Below are positions 1 to 9,830 of a stretch of DNA of 64,000 nt, piece by piece. Under the pieces are notes generated by a model that was given only the letters and a program-made list of their open reading frames with translations, was not told where the DNA came from and did no database searches. A program made the position numbers and the translations under genes. The stretch's first letter is position 1. The number at the start of each line of letters is the position of its first letter. Origin of the DNA: Archegozetes longisetosus (Eukaryota > Arthropoda > Arachnida > Sarcoptiformes > Trhypochthoniidae); the NCBI GenBank assembly GCA_018873245.2, contig JAEMBT020000002.1, positions 4,978,001-5,042,000 on the forward strand. Direction: 5' to 3'.

Positions 1-2159
1 TTAACGCAAAAGCTCATTGTTTTGTTTTACCATAAGTTAGACCTAAACTAAAGTTTATAAAAGTTTTCAAAATGTTGATTACGTAAATATTAAGGTGATC
101 GCTAAGTATGTAAGGCACATAAGAGCTTTATTTAATATTTATTTTTTTGTCCGATAGTACAAGAAAACTACAGCAATATCTCGATATAGTGAAGTTCCTT
201 ATAGTAAACCCTCGTCATAGTCAAAGCAATAGTCTGCCTCTGACAAATATTAGTTAACTCATAAAGATCTCTTTATAGTGAAGTTTCGTTGTAGTCGATG
301 TTAATTATCAGTACTCAGTCATTTACTAAATCGAAGTTTTACTATATTTACAATTTTTTCTTTTATCCTAATTTACTAGTAAAATACAACAGTTAAGTCA
401 GTTATGTTATGCTTAAGAAAATGTTTACAATCATTTGTTTAGTTCTCTCTCAAAGTTTGAATTTTCAAAATGACTAGATTTGAGACTATTAGTTGTATAA
501 GATCTTGCATCATTTCCTAGACATCTAATATAATTACATTATTCCTGAATAATGAATAAATTATAGATAATGTGAAGTCAAAATTGTCTCTTAATTTTAA
601 AAAATAATTTGCGTCGTGTTCACACGCATCAATTACTACATCGCATTGTTTCTTGTTATATACTGCAACTACTGGGAAAATGTTTCAATTATTCAGACAT
701 CAAAATAAGCTTTTTCTGAGGTCACTATGCATTGGAAATAAACTTTTCATATATACTAATTCTCAGGGTTTACTATAGAATCTACCGTTTCATCTTTGCA
801 GATCGGGTTAGAAATAATACCTTATAAGATGGGATTAGATGCATTCAACTAACCTGTCTCTAGAAATTAACTTATATTCGTCTGATGAACACGATTTCTA
901 ATAATAAAACGAAGATTTCGTAGCAGTATATGCAATGATGTAAAAAAATTTCAAAGATAACTCCGTTAACTTTGAGTACTGTTGTTGAATATACTAATCC
1001 TAGTGTAATCTCTATATCCTTAGTTCCTACAGATTTTTTTTGGAGACCCATAAAATAAAATGAATTAAAATCACAAAATTTTATTGAATTAAGTCAAAAC
1101 AAAGGTATTTTACAGCAAAGCTCATCAATATAGGTTACAATCTTAGTTATAAGAATCTAATATTGAACTTTGATATCTTTACAGTTACAAATTGATAAAG
1201 TTTTTCATTAAGTATAAATAATCCTGAATTATTTCAGTCACAAACTGAATTTGATTATTAATAAAATTCTTTTATTTTGTACATTTTTATATTAAGAACA
1301 TCTGTAACAGAATTTGATCGCTGAAATGCGTAATTTCAATAAAAATTTTCGGTCAAACCGAATAAACCTAACATGACGGCATAATTTACTATTTTAGCTG
1401 ACCAAAATAATTTAGCACTAAGTATAGAGTAGAGATCTCATCATTACTCAAACTATCTGATGAGAATTGAATTTGCGAACTGGGACCCAAACATAACTAA
1501 ATCCTCGAATTCTCTCGCAACCCACTGAAACTTCTTCGTAACCCACAATTGGGTCGCAATCCATCTTTTGGGAGCTTTTGCTCTATATGTCCAGAATTCT
1601 TACATTGAGATAAGTTTTTGATTGGTGAACCAAACAAACTCCCTTTATCTGTCTTTTGGCTCAACAATCAAGCAACAATGTAGAAGAACACAAATACTTC
1701 TTGAGTTGACTTTTATAAGAATATCTCAACTACATACTTGATTGAGAATAAAAAGCGTCAACAACAGATAACTTATTGTTTTATCTCTTTGACTCACTTT
1801 TGCGACCTTCGAGTTTATTTTTACTTTATAAATATATCCGTATGATCAATAATTTTGTGGTTGAAAGTTGAAAATTATTTTTTATTTAACAATAGGGCAA
1901 GTAAAATGAAAAATTTCACTGTAGGTAGTTTACTTTGACCAATAGTACACTACCCGAGTTAAGACTATGATTAATCTAATTTTTTGAATCGATTAAATTT
2001 TGGAAATAATTTTCAAAAATTTCCTGTTTATTCTCAGATTAAAATTTAAAAGAAACTTTTGAAAGGATTAGTAATAGAAATTTGGAAAGAATATTTTTTA
2101 ATTATTAAATTGCCAAGAAGAATGAGAAATTTTTTGCGTGATTGCAGATGATTTAATGG
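1..2159. other. AT-rich intergenic DNA
   Basis: I see no convincing coding exon here. It holds one small inverted-repeat element (171-318) and, near 1490-1570, short GGGTCGCAA/AACCCA-type words that resemble worn hAT-element ends but cannot be bounded. The remainder is simple AT-rich sequence. Confidence 0.5.
171..318. mobile_element. Small inverted-repeat element (MITE family 1, copy 1)
   Basis: The left end reads CAGCAATATCTCGATATAG directly after a TA. The interior (CGTCATAGTCAAAGCAATAG) matches, in reverse orientation, the elements at 5686-5840 and 41202-41375. The TA flank and CAGTA-type ends are typical of non-autonomous pogo/Tc1-mariner MITEs. The right boundary is approximate. There is no coding capacity. 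Confidence 0.5.
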
Positions 2160-2165
2160 TTTATT
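2160..2165 (-). terminator. Poly(A) signal AATAAA
   Basis: AATAAA on the minus strand 29 bp downstream of the stop codon of the membrane-protein ORF at 2194-2652. It supports that ORF being a genuine 3' terminal exon. Confidence 0.5.
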
Positions 2166-2193
2166 TATCCAATATTTGTCAGCGAGTTTATGA

Positions 2194-2652
2194 TCAGAAT
2201 TCAAGTTCAGGCAATTGGGGTTTTCCGGTTGGTCTCGTATTAATCGTGAGATTATTTTTAGGAGCATTTGGTCGTGCATTGCGTATAAACGAAGCCGCAT
2301 ATAGTGAAACACCTATCGATGTCCTTCGCTCTTTAATATTAATACTCTCTTTAGTATACAATTCTGGCACTTGTAACAGATTGTTATCATCAATAAATCC
2401 TGATTCTGGAGATGAAGCGCCACATCGATGAGAGCTTGCTATAGAACTTGTTTCCGAACATGTCCCACAATTGTTAACTTTTGAGTTATGACACAAAACA
2501 ATGATTACGATAACGATCACAAGTATTACTACTACTGATACTGCAATCGACATTACTATCAATTCTGTCTCATAATCCATTGGTGGTACCGTTGGATAAC
2601 AAGTCTTATTATGACTAGTCGGTCGTAATGCTTGTACCCATTCATAAAGCAT
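2194..2652 (-). CDS. Single-pass membrane protein, possibly only the 3' exon
   Basis: The ORF encodes 152 residues. Residues about 31-54 form one strongly hydrophobic helix rich in Val and Ile, ending in LCHNSK. A 95-residue Ser/Asn-rich tail with several Cys and a late Arg/Pro-rich stretch follows, presumably cytoplasmic. The first 30 residues contain an N-glycosylation sequon (NKT) and no signal peptide. An acceptor-like TTTCAG lies 8 bases before the first ATG, so this may be the last exon of a type I receptor-like protein whose ectodomain exons I cannot find. A poly(A) signal follows at once. I do not recognise the family. Confidence 0.45.
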   Translation of the reverse strand: MLYEWVQALRPTSHNKTCYPTVPPMDYETELIVMSIAVSVVVILVIVIVIIVLCHNSKVNNCGTCSETSSIASSHRCGASSPESGFIDDNNLLQVPELYTKESINIKERRTSIGVSLYAASFIRNARPNAPKNNLTINTRPTGKPQLPELEF

Positions 2653-3069
2653 GAGTTTAGCTGAAAGTTTGTTTCATTTTCTGTTTTATATCAACCCTAT
2701 TTTTATTAAGTCTCAACTTTAAAATATTTGGTTTTCAAAATATACGTCCACTTGAAACTAATGTCAAGGTCTGGGAGGGAATCCAATTTAATTCTGATTT
2801 TATAAAAATTTACACAAATACTTGATGTGACTCGCTAGAAAAGAGTTGCAGTCACAACATTGACACGTCCGACACTGAAAGCAGATCGAACTCGATTTTA
2901 TCATTTCTATTATTGAAAATCGATTTTAGAGAATATTCAGTGATTATTCAAAGAATTTATTTAATTTTCAAGCAACTCAAATAAAGTTAGATATGCATAT
3001 ATATAGCAAAGTATAATAGAAAAGATCAGTTTTAAACAGGAATAAAAATATTTTACAGGATATAATTGA
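2653..3069. other. Intergenic DNA
   Basis: No supported gene, RNA or repeat was seen between the membrane-protein ORF and the foldback element. Confidence 0.4.
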
Positions 3070-3301
3070 AGTGATTGTAAACTCGTGGTGGTATAAATTT
3101 GCCTATTAAAGCTTTCATTTGAACCCACTTTTGAACAAATGAGTTAACTCATAGGCCCTTTACTATGGATTAAAAATACTTTCTATATTGAAGTCAATTG
3201 TACTTAGTAAAGGGCCTATTCATTAACGCACTTGTTCAAAAAGTAGGTTCAAATGAAAGTTTTAATAGGCAAATTTATACCGCCACGAGTTTACACACTT
3301 T
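3070..3301. mobile_element. Foldback element with about 95-bp inverted arms
   Basis: The left arm, containing TGTAAACTCGTGGTGG and TAAATTTGCCTATTAAA, is matched by the inverse of the right arm (TGTAAACTCGTGGCGG and the same 17-mer) with few mismatches over about 95 bp around a roughly 40-bp spacer. CATAGGCCCTTTACTA near the inner ends is also mirrored. It has no ORF. Its right edge is about 17 bp from the stop codon of the His-rich gene, so it probably forms part of that gene's 3' region. Confidence 0.8.
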
Positions 3302-3317
3302 ACGAAATCAATCATAA

Positions 3318-4213
3318 CTAGTCGGTCCATCCTCCGTAATCGTTACTTGTATCATGGCATCCCGTATCGTGGCTATAACTATGATGTCCAGTATCATGAC
3401 TGCTGCTGTGATGTCCAGTATCATGACTACTGCTGTGATGTCCAGTATCATGACTGCTGCTGTGATGTCCAGTATCATGACTGCTGCTGTGATGTCCAGC
3501 ATCATGACTGCTGCTGTGATGTCCAGCATCATGACTGTTGCTGTGATGTCCAGTATCATGACTGCTGCTGTGATGTCCAGCATCATGACTGTTGCTGTGA
3601 TGTCCAGTATCGTGACTATGGTTATGATGCCCACTACCGTGGCTCAAGGCTGAATCGTGTCCTTTATGGTGAAAGTGGTCACTATTGTGATGGCTCACAT
3701 CTTGATGGTTGGAATGACGGATACCGTCATCTAAATCGTTGCGATGGTGGTTGTGATAATGGGATTCATTTTTGTCGCCATGATGGCCGTCATGTTTATC
3801 ATGATCATTGTGGCAATCTTTGATATTATTTTCATTATTACAGTCGTTATCATTCTTATTATGATGATCACAATGACATTCGTGATTCTTTTGATGATCG
3901 CAATCACACTTATGATCGATTCTATCGTCGGTGTTGAGCTCACATTTTATTTCCTGAATGTAATCTGGATAATCATTAGTGTCTGCGACACCAACTGGAT
4001 CAGTACTGCGTCTCTTTCTTTTCGTATCACTATTTCTCCTGTTTTCCTGCTTTTTCGCGTTATACTTCTTGCTTTTAACACCAAAGCAGCTGAATAAACT
4101 GCGGGATTTACTCCTAAAATTTGCCTCAATTATTTTAAAGTTCTTTTAAAACAAGTATAACTTTAGACTTACTTTTTGTTGGCATAAGCAGAGAAACGTT
4201 TGTTTTCATCCAT
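3318..4213 (-). CDS. His/Asp-rich repeat protein, two exons, candidate metal binder
   Basis: Exon 1 is 4213-4173 (MDENKRFSAYANK). Its donor AA|GTAAGT joins the acceptor TTTTAG| at 4114, and exon 2 runs 4113-3318. Phases agree (2 bases plus 1), giving 278 residues. The N-terminal third is basic and has no signal peptide, so a cytosolic or nuclear location is expected. Residues about 80-100 hold a Cys/His cluster (KCDCDHQKNHECHCDHH). Residues about 178-255 are tandem nonapeptides of the type SHDTGHHSS coded by a 27-bp DNA repeat. Such His/Asp arrays commonly bind Zn, Cu or Ni; that function is inference from composition. The start would be missed by an ORF search because the ATG lies in the short first exon. 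Confidence 0.7.
3400..3625 (-). repeat. 27-bp tandem repeat coding SHDTGHHS-type nonapeptides
   Basis: About eight consecutive 27-bp units vary only at the TAT/CAT and CTG/TTG/CTA positions. The period is a multiple of three, so all frames stay open. The sense frame is the His-rich minus-strand protein. Confidence 0.85.
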
Positions 4214-5685
4214 TTTCAGATAATAAAGTTTGAGCAAAACTTATGTTTAGTAGGAAAAGTTTTGTTTAAATTGTAACATAGACTTTAATAAAATAATAAA
4301 CTTCTAACACCTTTCTATCATTTCGAATTTTCAGTTCTGACTTAAATAAGACTGTTCTGATATTTTTATCTCAAAATTGCAAACTTATTATACAATATCC
4401 GTAGATATCGTTGCGGTGACGTGACTCCTCGTTAAGATTTTCAAGTATTCGTCAACCAATGAGTTCTTATTTATCACAAAATGTGTATTTCATTACCTTA
4501 GTAATACCCTAATCAATTCAGTGCGTTTGTGCGATATCTACGATATACTTAATTATACTATGAAATCAAGTGACTTATTCCAAAAAAATGTTAATATTTG
4601 GCACATTTGTTATCACGTTCAAAGTTAAAAACATAAACATTTATACCAGTGGAATAGCACTATAAAGAAGATATTGACTGTAAAGCAATGCTAACTGAAA
4701 ACAAGTTTTTCAATAAGATAATAATAGATATCATAATAATCAAAATTATGCTTAGTTATTCTGAGAAGTCTCAACGGAAGCTTCATGAGTCCATAGATTA
4801 TGATTGATTAGATTCGAAGTAAATTATTTATCGACATACAAGTTAATGAGACAATTATCAGAAATCTAACATCAACCTGTTTCCTGTGTCTAAAAGTAAT
4901 TAAAAATTACACAAAAATTTCACGAGAATTAGATTAGATATTGCCTAAAGTATTCTCAATCAAGTATAAAGATCTAAAAAGATGTCCAAAACAAAATTTG
5001 GGCTTATATTATTACGCTGTTCTCAGTCTGTTTGATTTATTTCAAGAACGGTTTAAGGTTAGATTATTTATATGTTGATTAAGAAATGAATTGAATAAAA
5101 ATGACAAAATAAAATTTCTGAGTACGTCGCCAAGTTATCTCATTTTTACAAGTTTTTATGCTGTTAACTAGACTCAATATTTGTACTGCACACTTAAAAG
5201 CTTAATAACCCTCGATAGCAATAACAAAAGGCCGTTGCTATGCCAATTTGCTTGTGATGCTCATCAATTTATTGTCGAATTTGATATCTAGTTTGTTTTA
5301 ATTGCTATAATAAATATACTCTAAGTTCGCTAACATCCTCTATATTATGGTCTGATAGAAAGCATCCGATGACAAGGCATCTTTTCTGGCTTCTACTATT
5401 AAAATTTTCCAGCAGGTTGCTTCAGCTGTATTATAATTTCAATTGCACTTGTATTTAGCTTATTCAAGACTACTAACAAACCAAAAGAACAAGTTATTAA
5501 TCTCTGATTACGTAATGTTTTTTGATAATTCTTTGTTTTCTCATTAAACTAATTTAGCCACTTTCAAGGATATCAAGTTTTTAAGTAATATTATTTTAAA
5601 ATTCGATGATTGATTGAATTGCTCAAATATTTTTGGCTAGATGCTTGTAATCAACTTTTTACTTTAAAAGCTAATTTAACCAAAC

Positions 5686-5840
5686 ACAGTAAAACCTCGA
5701 TGTAGTGAATCGATGAGGACTAATAGTTAACTTTCATTATAACGAGGTCTTACTATGGAGCATTAGCTGATGCGTGTCTATTGCTTTCACTCTGACGAAG
5801 CTTCACAATAAACTGTCACTGTGTCGAGATATTACCGTAT
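5686..5840. mobile_element. Small inverted-repeat element (MITE family 1, copy 2)
   Basis: The ends CAGTAAAACCTCGATGTAG and, inverted, CGGTAATATCTCGACACAG form imperfect terminal repeats of the CAGTA-ACCTCGATATAG type seen in pogo/Tigger-derived MITEs. The interior shares the CTATTGCTTTCACTCTGACG core with the copies at 171 and 41202. It is non-coding. Confidence 0.6.
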
Positions 5841-6384
5841 GAAGCTACCAGTAGTGACTGTTCATTCAAGCAAATCTCTCAAATGCTATTTTTGTACTAA
5901 TTATCAGATTATGACGAATTCAAGTTTTAAAGGCTAGAAATCAGACAGCGAACAACACGTGACTACTTTTATTTTCATAAATATGTATTTGAAATGTTGT
6001 TTGACTTGAAATATTTGTCGTTTACAAGTTTACAATTTCTCAACATTCAAATATGAGACTCAAGATTACAATGTATAATAGAAATTATAAATTTAATTTA
6101 TGGAAGTTGACCCAATACTAATTAAATAAATTAAGCTAAAAGCTTCAAACTAAATCATTTTAAAGTATAGGTGTAATATAAACAAAGCTCTGAATAGCAA
6201 ACATTTGTAGAGAGTATTCTGAATGGTTGAAAACTTCCTTACGAAAAATTCACAACTACTTTAAACTTTTTACAATATTTACAACAATAAAAGTATCTTA
6301 AGTTCGATCAAAAACTCGTTCGTCATTTGAGTCACTCAAAGAGTTTTGTATACATGAGGCTTTCCCAGAAACTTATTTCGCTGT

Positions 6385-6636
6385 CTATTGAAAAAATGAA
6401 AGAAAAACGTATAAATGGTTTGGCATCAGGTTTTCTTTGAAAATAGCATTCAATGTAAACCATCGAAATAAAATTGAATACCGAAGTAAACTGCGTCGTA
6501 AGCCTTCACGAGTGAATAGCAGTCTTTTCGCCTCTTTTTTATTAGAGCAAAGTTTACACTTTTTATCACTACTATTTTTTGAACTATTGCAGTACTGACG
6601 GCCAACAAGCGACATACCAATAAAATACCACAACAT
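6385..6636 (-). CDS. Weak hypothetical ORF, 83 residues
   Basis: An open frame containing KKCKLCSNKKEAKRLL and a basic, hydrophobic C-terminal half. No signal peptide, repeat or recognised domain is visible and no splice or poly(A) evidence ties it to a gene. It may be chance in AT-rich DNA. Confidence 0.12.
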   Translation of the reverse strand: MLWYFIGMSLVGRQYCNSSKNSSDKKCKLCSNKKEAKRLLFTREGLRRSLLRYSILFRWFTLNAIFKENLMPNHLYVFLSFFQ

Positions 6637-6959
6637 TATTGTTCAGTGGGTGAGTGATAAATAAAACAAAGAGTAGAGTTGTGTCAAATAAAATCAAATG
6701 GACAATTGTTACGCAATAGCTTTGGATTTTTAATTATTTGAAAACAAATTAAGTCCTGATCACGATTTTTTTAGAAAGTTTGTAAAAGCATTGCGCATTG
6801 TATTACAAGTTTCGCTCTTGTGAACATTATGTTGAAAGTTGCTATCCTTGAAAGATATTCAATATTGTAATAAATATTGGCTTATCATAAATAAGACTTA
6901 AATCATTACAACATATTATCATTATTGTATATGCTATTCATCTTTCTCTTTTTCTTTAG

Positions 6960-7023
6960 ATATCGCCCAATGTGTCAAAAGAATGAATCTGATTGCTTGG
7001 CAAATATCTCCATTTAAACAAGT
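6960..7023 (+). other. Possible orphan exon
   Basis: A good acceptor (TCTTTTTCTTTAG) is followed by an open stretch translating to IAQCVKRMNLIAWQISPFKQ and then a GTATAA donor-like sequence. The signals are individually plausible, but I found no partner exons, so this is only a candidate. Confidence 0.15.
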
Positions 7024-7517
7024 ATAACTTACTGTGGGTTTCACTCTACTCTTATATAGTAGAAAAAAATTATTCGCGTTAAGGTATTTCAAGCGTGAAG
7101 CTTACTTTCTAATAATTGGGTCAGTCCTTTGGTCAAACAATAAAATGATCACTTTAAAACATAAAGAGCATTGAGATGAATGATTGCTGGAACGAGTTTG
7201 TTATATATAGTATGTCCAGAAAGTCGACTGACAGAGAAAAAGTTTAACAATGATTTTGTTGTGCTTTGCTTTACTTAGTATGAAATTAGACTAACGAATT
7301 CGGGATTCCTATTTTAAATTTCTATTAAATATTCTAATATGTTGGCCTTTAATTTTCATTGAAAGTAAACACGTGCCAGCAATAATGCAAAAATATTTGC
7401 CTTAACCATTCACTTTCAGAACATAATATATTATTATACAAATATTAAATGTTTTGAAGCTCGTCATAGTTTTAATTGTTGAAAGGCTTTCTTAACAAAT
7501 AAATACTTGGTTTAATC

Positions 7518-7523
7518 TTTATT
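7518..7523 (-). terminator. Poly(A) signal AATAAA
   Basis: Minus-strand AATAAA 42 bp after the stop codon of the 7565-8104 gene. Confidence 0.5.
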
Positions 7524-7564
7524 AAAATTTGAAGATTAGCTACAATAATAGTCTTAATAAAAAA

Positions 7565-8104
7565 TCAAACTGTTTCCTCTTCGCTACGATTTTCCTCAAG
7601 TAGAGAATATTTTTTATTAATATTATAATGATTTTTGTTATTGATCTTATGATTTTTCGAATTAGGACAACAAATGCATATCGTTTTGAGCAAGCAATAA
7701 AATACAATTACAACAATAAATCCTAAGTTTATTCCAATCAATATTGAAAATAATATTATAAGATTAGAACTATTTTTAAAGTTAGTCAATATTTCAGTAG
7801 TTGCCGTAACGACTTTAAAAAGTTCAAAACTTTGGTCACTATCTTTCACAATCAAATTAGAATCTGTTTTGATGCTTAATTTTGAAAGCTGCGAAGAATT
7901 TTCAGTCCTATTTCGAAACTCCTCATTCACTGATGTTGAGGTTACTTTTGGGCGACTGAAGTCGTTTTCGTGTGGGCTAGAGATCAATGTAGAGCTGAAT
8001 GATGTTTCAAAACTATTAATAACGTTCTCCTTGAAAACAATTTTGCTTTCACTCAACAAAAAAATATTAGAAACCAGAAATATTAGCAAAATATTAGAAT
8101 TCAT
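7565..8104 (-). CDS. Small type I membrane protein, unrecognised
   Basis: An intronless ORF of 179 residues. Residues 1-20 are a signal peptide (SNILLIFLVSNIFLLSESK). The following 90 residues are Ser/Thr/Asn-rich with NRT, NSS-type sequons, consistent with a glycosylated ectodomain. Residues about 114-140 are a transmembrane helix (LIILFSILIGINLGFIVVIV) followed by a CICC motif that could be palmitoylated. The short cytoplasmic tail is rich in Asn, Lys and Tyr. The domain order and the poly(A) signal 42 bp downstream make it a believable gene. I do not recognise the family, and a role in adhesion or signalling would be a guess. Confidence 0.6.
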   Translation of the reverse strand: MNSNILLIFLVSNIFLLSESKIVFKENVINSFETSFSSTLISSPHENDFSRPKVTSTSVNEEFRNRTENSSQLSKLSIKTDSNLIVKDSDQSFELFKVVTATTEILTNFKNSSNLIILFSILIGINLGFIVVIVFYCLLKTICICCPNSKNHKINNKNHYNINKKYSLLEENRSEEETV

Positions 8105-8683
8105 GATAAACTTAATGCTGAATGATTCAAAATTTTCTTATTGAAATGGATGCGATGTTCGTTTGAATTGTTGTGAGAATCACTACTTGCGTCTACTTAG
8201 TAGTAAATTAAACATAAATAATCTAATCATAAGTTATAAATTAGATTAAACTTTTGACAGAACAAATAAATTATTTCCATTTATTATCTGTTTGTTTGCA
8301 TTTTTGCTAAACTATAAGGTTTTTAAGAATACTTATTTTCAGTTGTGTTGATATAAAATAAAAAAATCTAAGGATATTTCGCGCAATGTATTCCATAGAA
8401 CTGTTGAATTAAAATACACTTTATCCCGGATATAGTGAACGGGTAGGTGCAGCATAAAGTGTTCACTATAAGCGGGTTTCACTATAAACGTTCTAGAGGA
8501 GGAAGGACTTTGAAAATAATTTTATTCTTACTTTCAATATGAAAATTTGTTATAAAAAGTATTTGATAACATTTTAATTATTTTTGTTGATGTAATCAGT
8601 AATGAGTGACTGTCTACTAGTTTTACTATTATTTAAGATTAACTTTTCAAACTTATTAAGAATATCATAATTATTGTCCACTT

Positions 8684-8718
8684 CATTGAGTGATCCTAAA
8701 TATAAGGATCACTCAATG
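8684..8718. repeat. Perfect 14-bp hairpin
   Basis: CATTGAGTGATCCT, a 7-base AAATATA spacer, then AGGATCACTCAATG. It lies inside the pogo-type element at the end of the recognisable HTH-coding remnant, possibly marking a deletion junction. Confidence 0.8.
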
Positions 8719-8719
8719 T

Positions 8720-8905
8720 TGATTTCAAGTCTTTTTTGTTAAGTTTACTCGCAAGTAATGAGTATTTTTCCTTATTCTTCAAAATTGCACTAATATTCGA
8801 TTTATTCTTTAAATTGTATTTTATAACGATTAAATCGTAATCAATTCTGTTCTCAACATCTTTAATAACTTTCAATTTCTTTTCTAAAGAGATACTTTCA
8901 CGTTT
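8720..8905 (-). pseudogene. Remnant of CENP-B/pogo transposase N-terminal HTH
   Basis: Minus-strand reading from 8905 gives KRESISLEKKLKVIKDVEN, then KYNLKNKSNISAILKNKEKY. This matches the pattern of CENP-B N-terminal (psq-type) DNA-binding domains, in which an 'LSLEEKLEII..VE' helix is followed by a 'YNLSKSTISTILKNKEK' recognition helix. It has no start codon or catalytic domain and it lies inside TA-flanked terminal repeats, so this is a transposon relic and not a host gene. Confidence 0.65.
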
Positions 8906-9761
8906 TTGTTAAATTGAAACCATATTTGTTATTAATTTGTTTGTATTTGTCAATTATTCGTTTGTTATAATTTTCGATTTTAAAAATATATGTTTTACAG
9001 TCTGCTAAAAATAGTTCACTATAAATGTATAGTATTCGTACTGTTGGTGCTTTGGAATGTGTTCACTATAAGCGGGTTCACTATATCCGGGATAGAGTGT
9101 ATAAGATATAATAATAACGAAAGAAACTTGCACTTTCAGTAAATCTTACAAATTATTCATTTGAACAGTTTAAAGCTTTAAGTTCTAAGAAACAAATTGA
9201 ACAATTGAAGAAGAGATTAAAAAAGAAGTTAATAAATAAATATTATTTAATAGAAAGTAGACAACTTTATAAGTTAGTATATATTAAATATTCCATGAAG
9301 TGTAATGTCTAAGTAAAGAAGATACATCACTTAATTATTACGGGCATATTAAACATCCCTCTAGGAAATGAACCAATGAATCAAGAGCGATATTAGTAAT
9401 ACTTAACTAAAACAAGTTCTCAAATTCAAATATATTCATCAATATTTAAATTAATAGTAGAGAATCAGAGTTAGAGTCCATGAGTTATAAATTTATATAT
9501 TTAAAAACAATTTTAACATAAATTGAAAAATTAACATTTTAAAATATTTTAAGAACTATAACATTAAGTAAACAAATAAATTCTATTATAAATGTATCAC
9601 AAAATCTGAGAAGGATAAACAAAATTTTATATGGATATTAATCAAATATAGAAATCTGTATGATTAAGAAAATATTAACTAAAAGCTCGAAAATGATTAT
9701 GAATTAAAAGGGTTTCTCCTAATAAAAAATACTATAAATGATTGTAATATTCATTAAATAA

Positions 9762-9830
9762 TTAGAACAAAAGAAGAAGAAATGATAGACAGATAAATAG
9801 TAGACGAGAATTGAGAGAAATAACGTGCGA
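9762..9830 (-). other. Predicted GPI-attachment signal of the mucin
   Basis: The last 23 codons read about NFSHVISLNSRLLFICLSF and end in a Leu/Phe run immediately before the stop. A small/polar stretch, a short spacer and a terminal hydrophobic tail with no cytoplasmic residues is the standard GPI-signal layout. A C-terminal transmembrane anchor without a tail is the alternative. Confidence 0.55.

Larger units (their letters stand above)
4214..7517. other. Long AT-rich intergenic stretch
   Basis: It contains a MITE (5686-5840) and two weak coding candidates listed separately (6385-6636 and 6960-7023). I see no other gene, RNA or repeat. Confidence 0.4.
8417..9099 (-). mobile_element. pogo/Tigger-type DNA element with inverted repeats
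   Basis: The terminal repeats CACTTTATCCCGGATATAG and, inverted, CACTCTATCCCGGATATAG match at all but one of the outer bases and are flanked on both sides by TA, the Tc1/mariner/pogo target duplication. Sub-terminal blocks GTTCACTATAAGCGGGTT occur at both ends. The interior of about 490 bp carries the remains of a transposase N-terminus on the minus strand, listed separately. At 683 bp it is far too short to be autonomous. Confidence 0.85.
8105..9761. other. Intergenic DNA between membrane-protein gene and mucin 3' end
   Basis: Apart from the pogo-type element (8417-9099) this is AT-rich sequence with no gene that I can support. Confidence 0.4.

Noticed and set aside
3347..3823. Plus-strand Cys/Asp-Tyr-rich and Met/Ser-rich ORFs over the 27-bp repeat
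   Set aside because: Shadows of the His-rich minus-strand gene; only the minus reading continues upstream into a spliced start.
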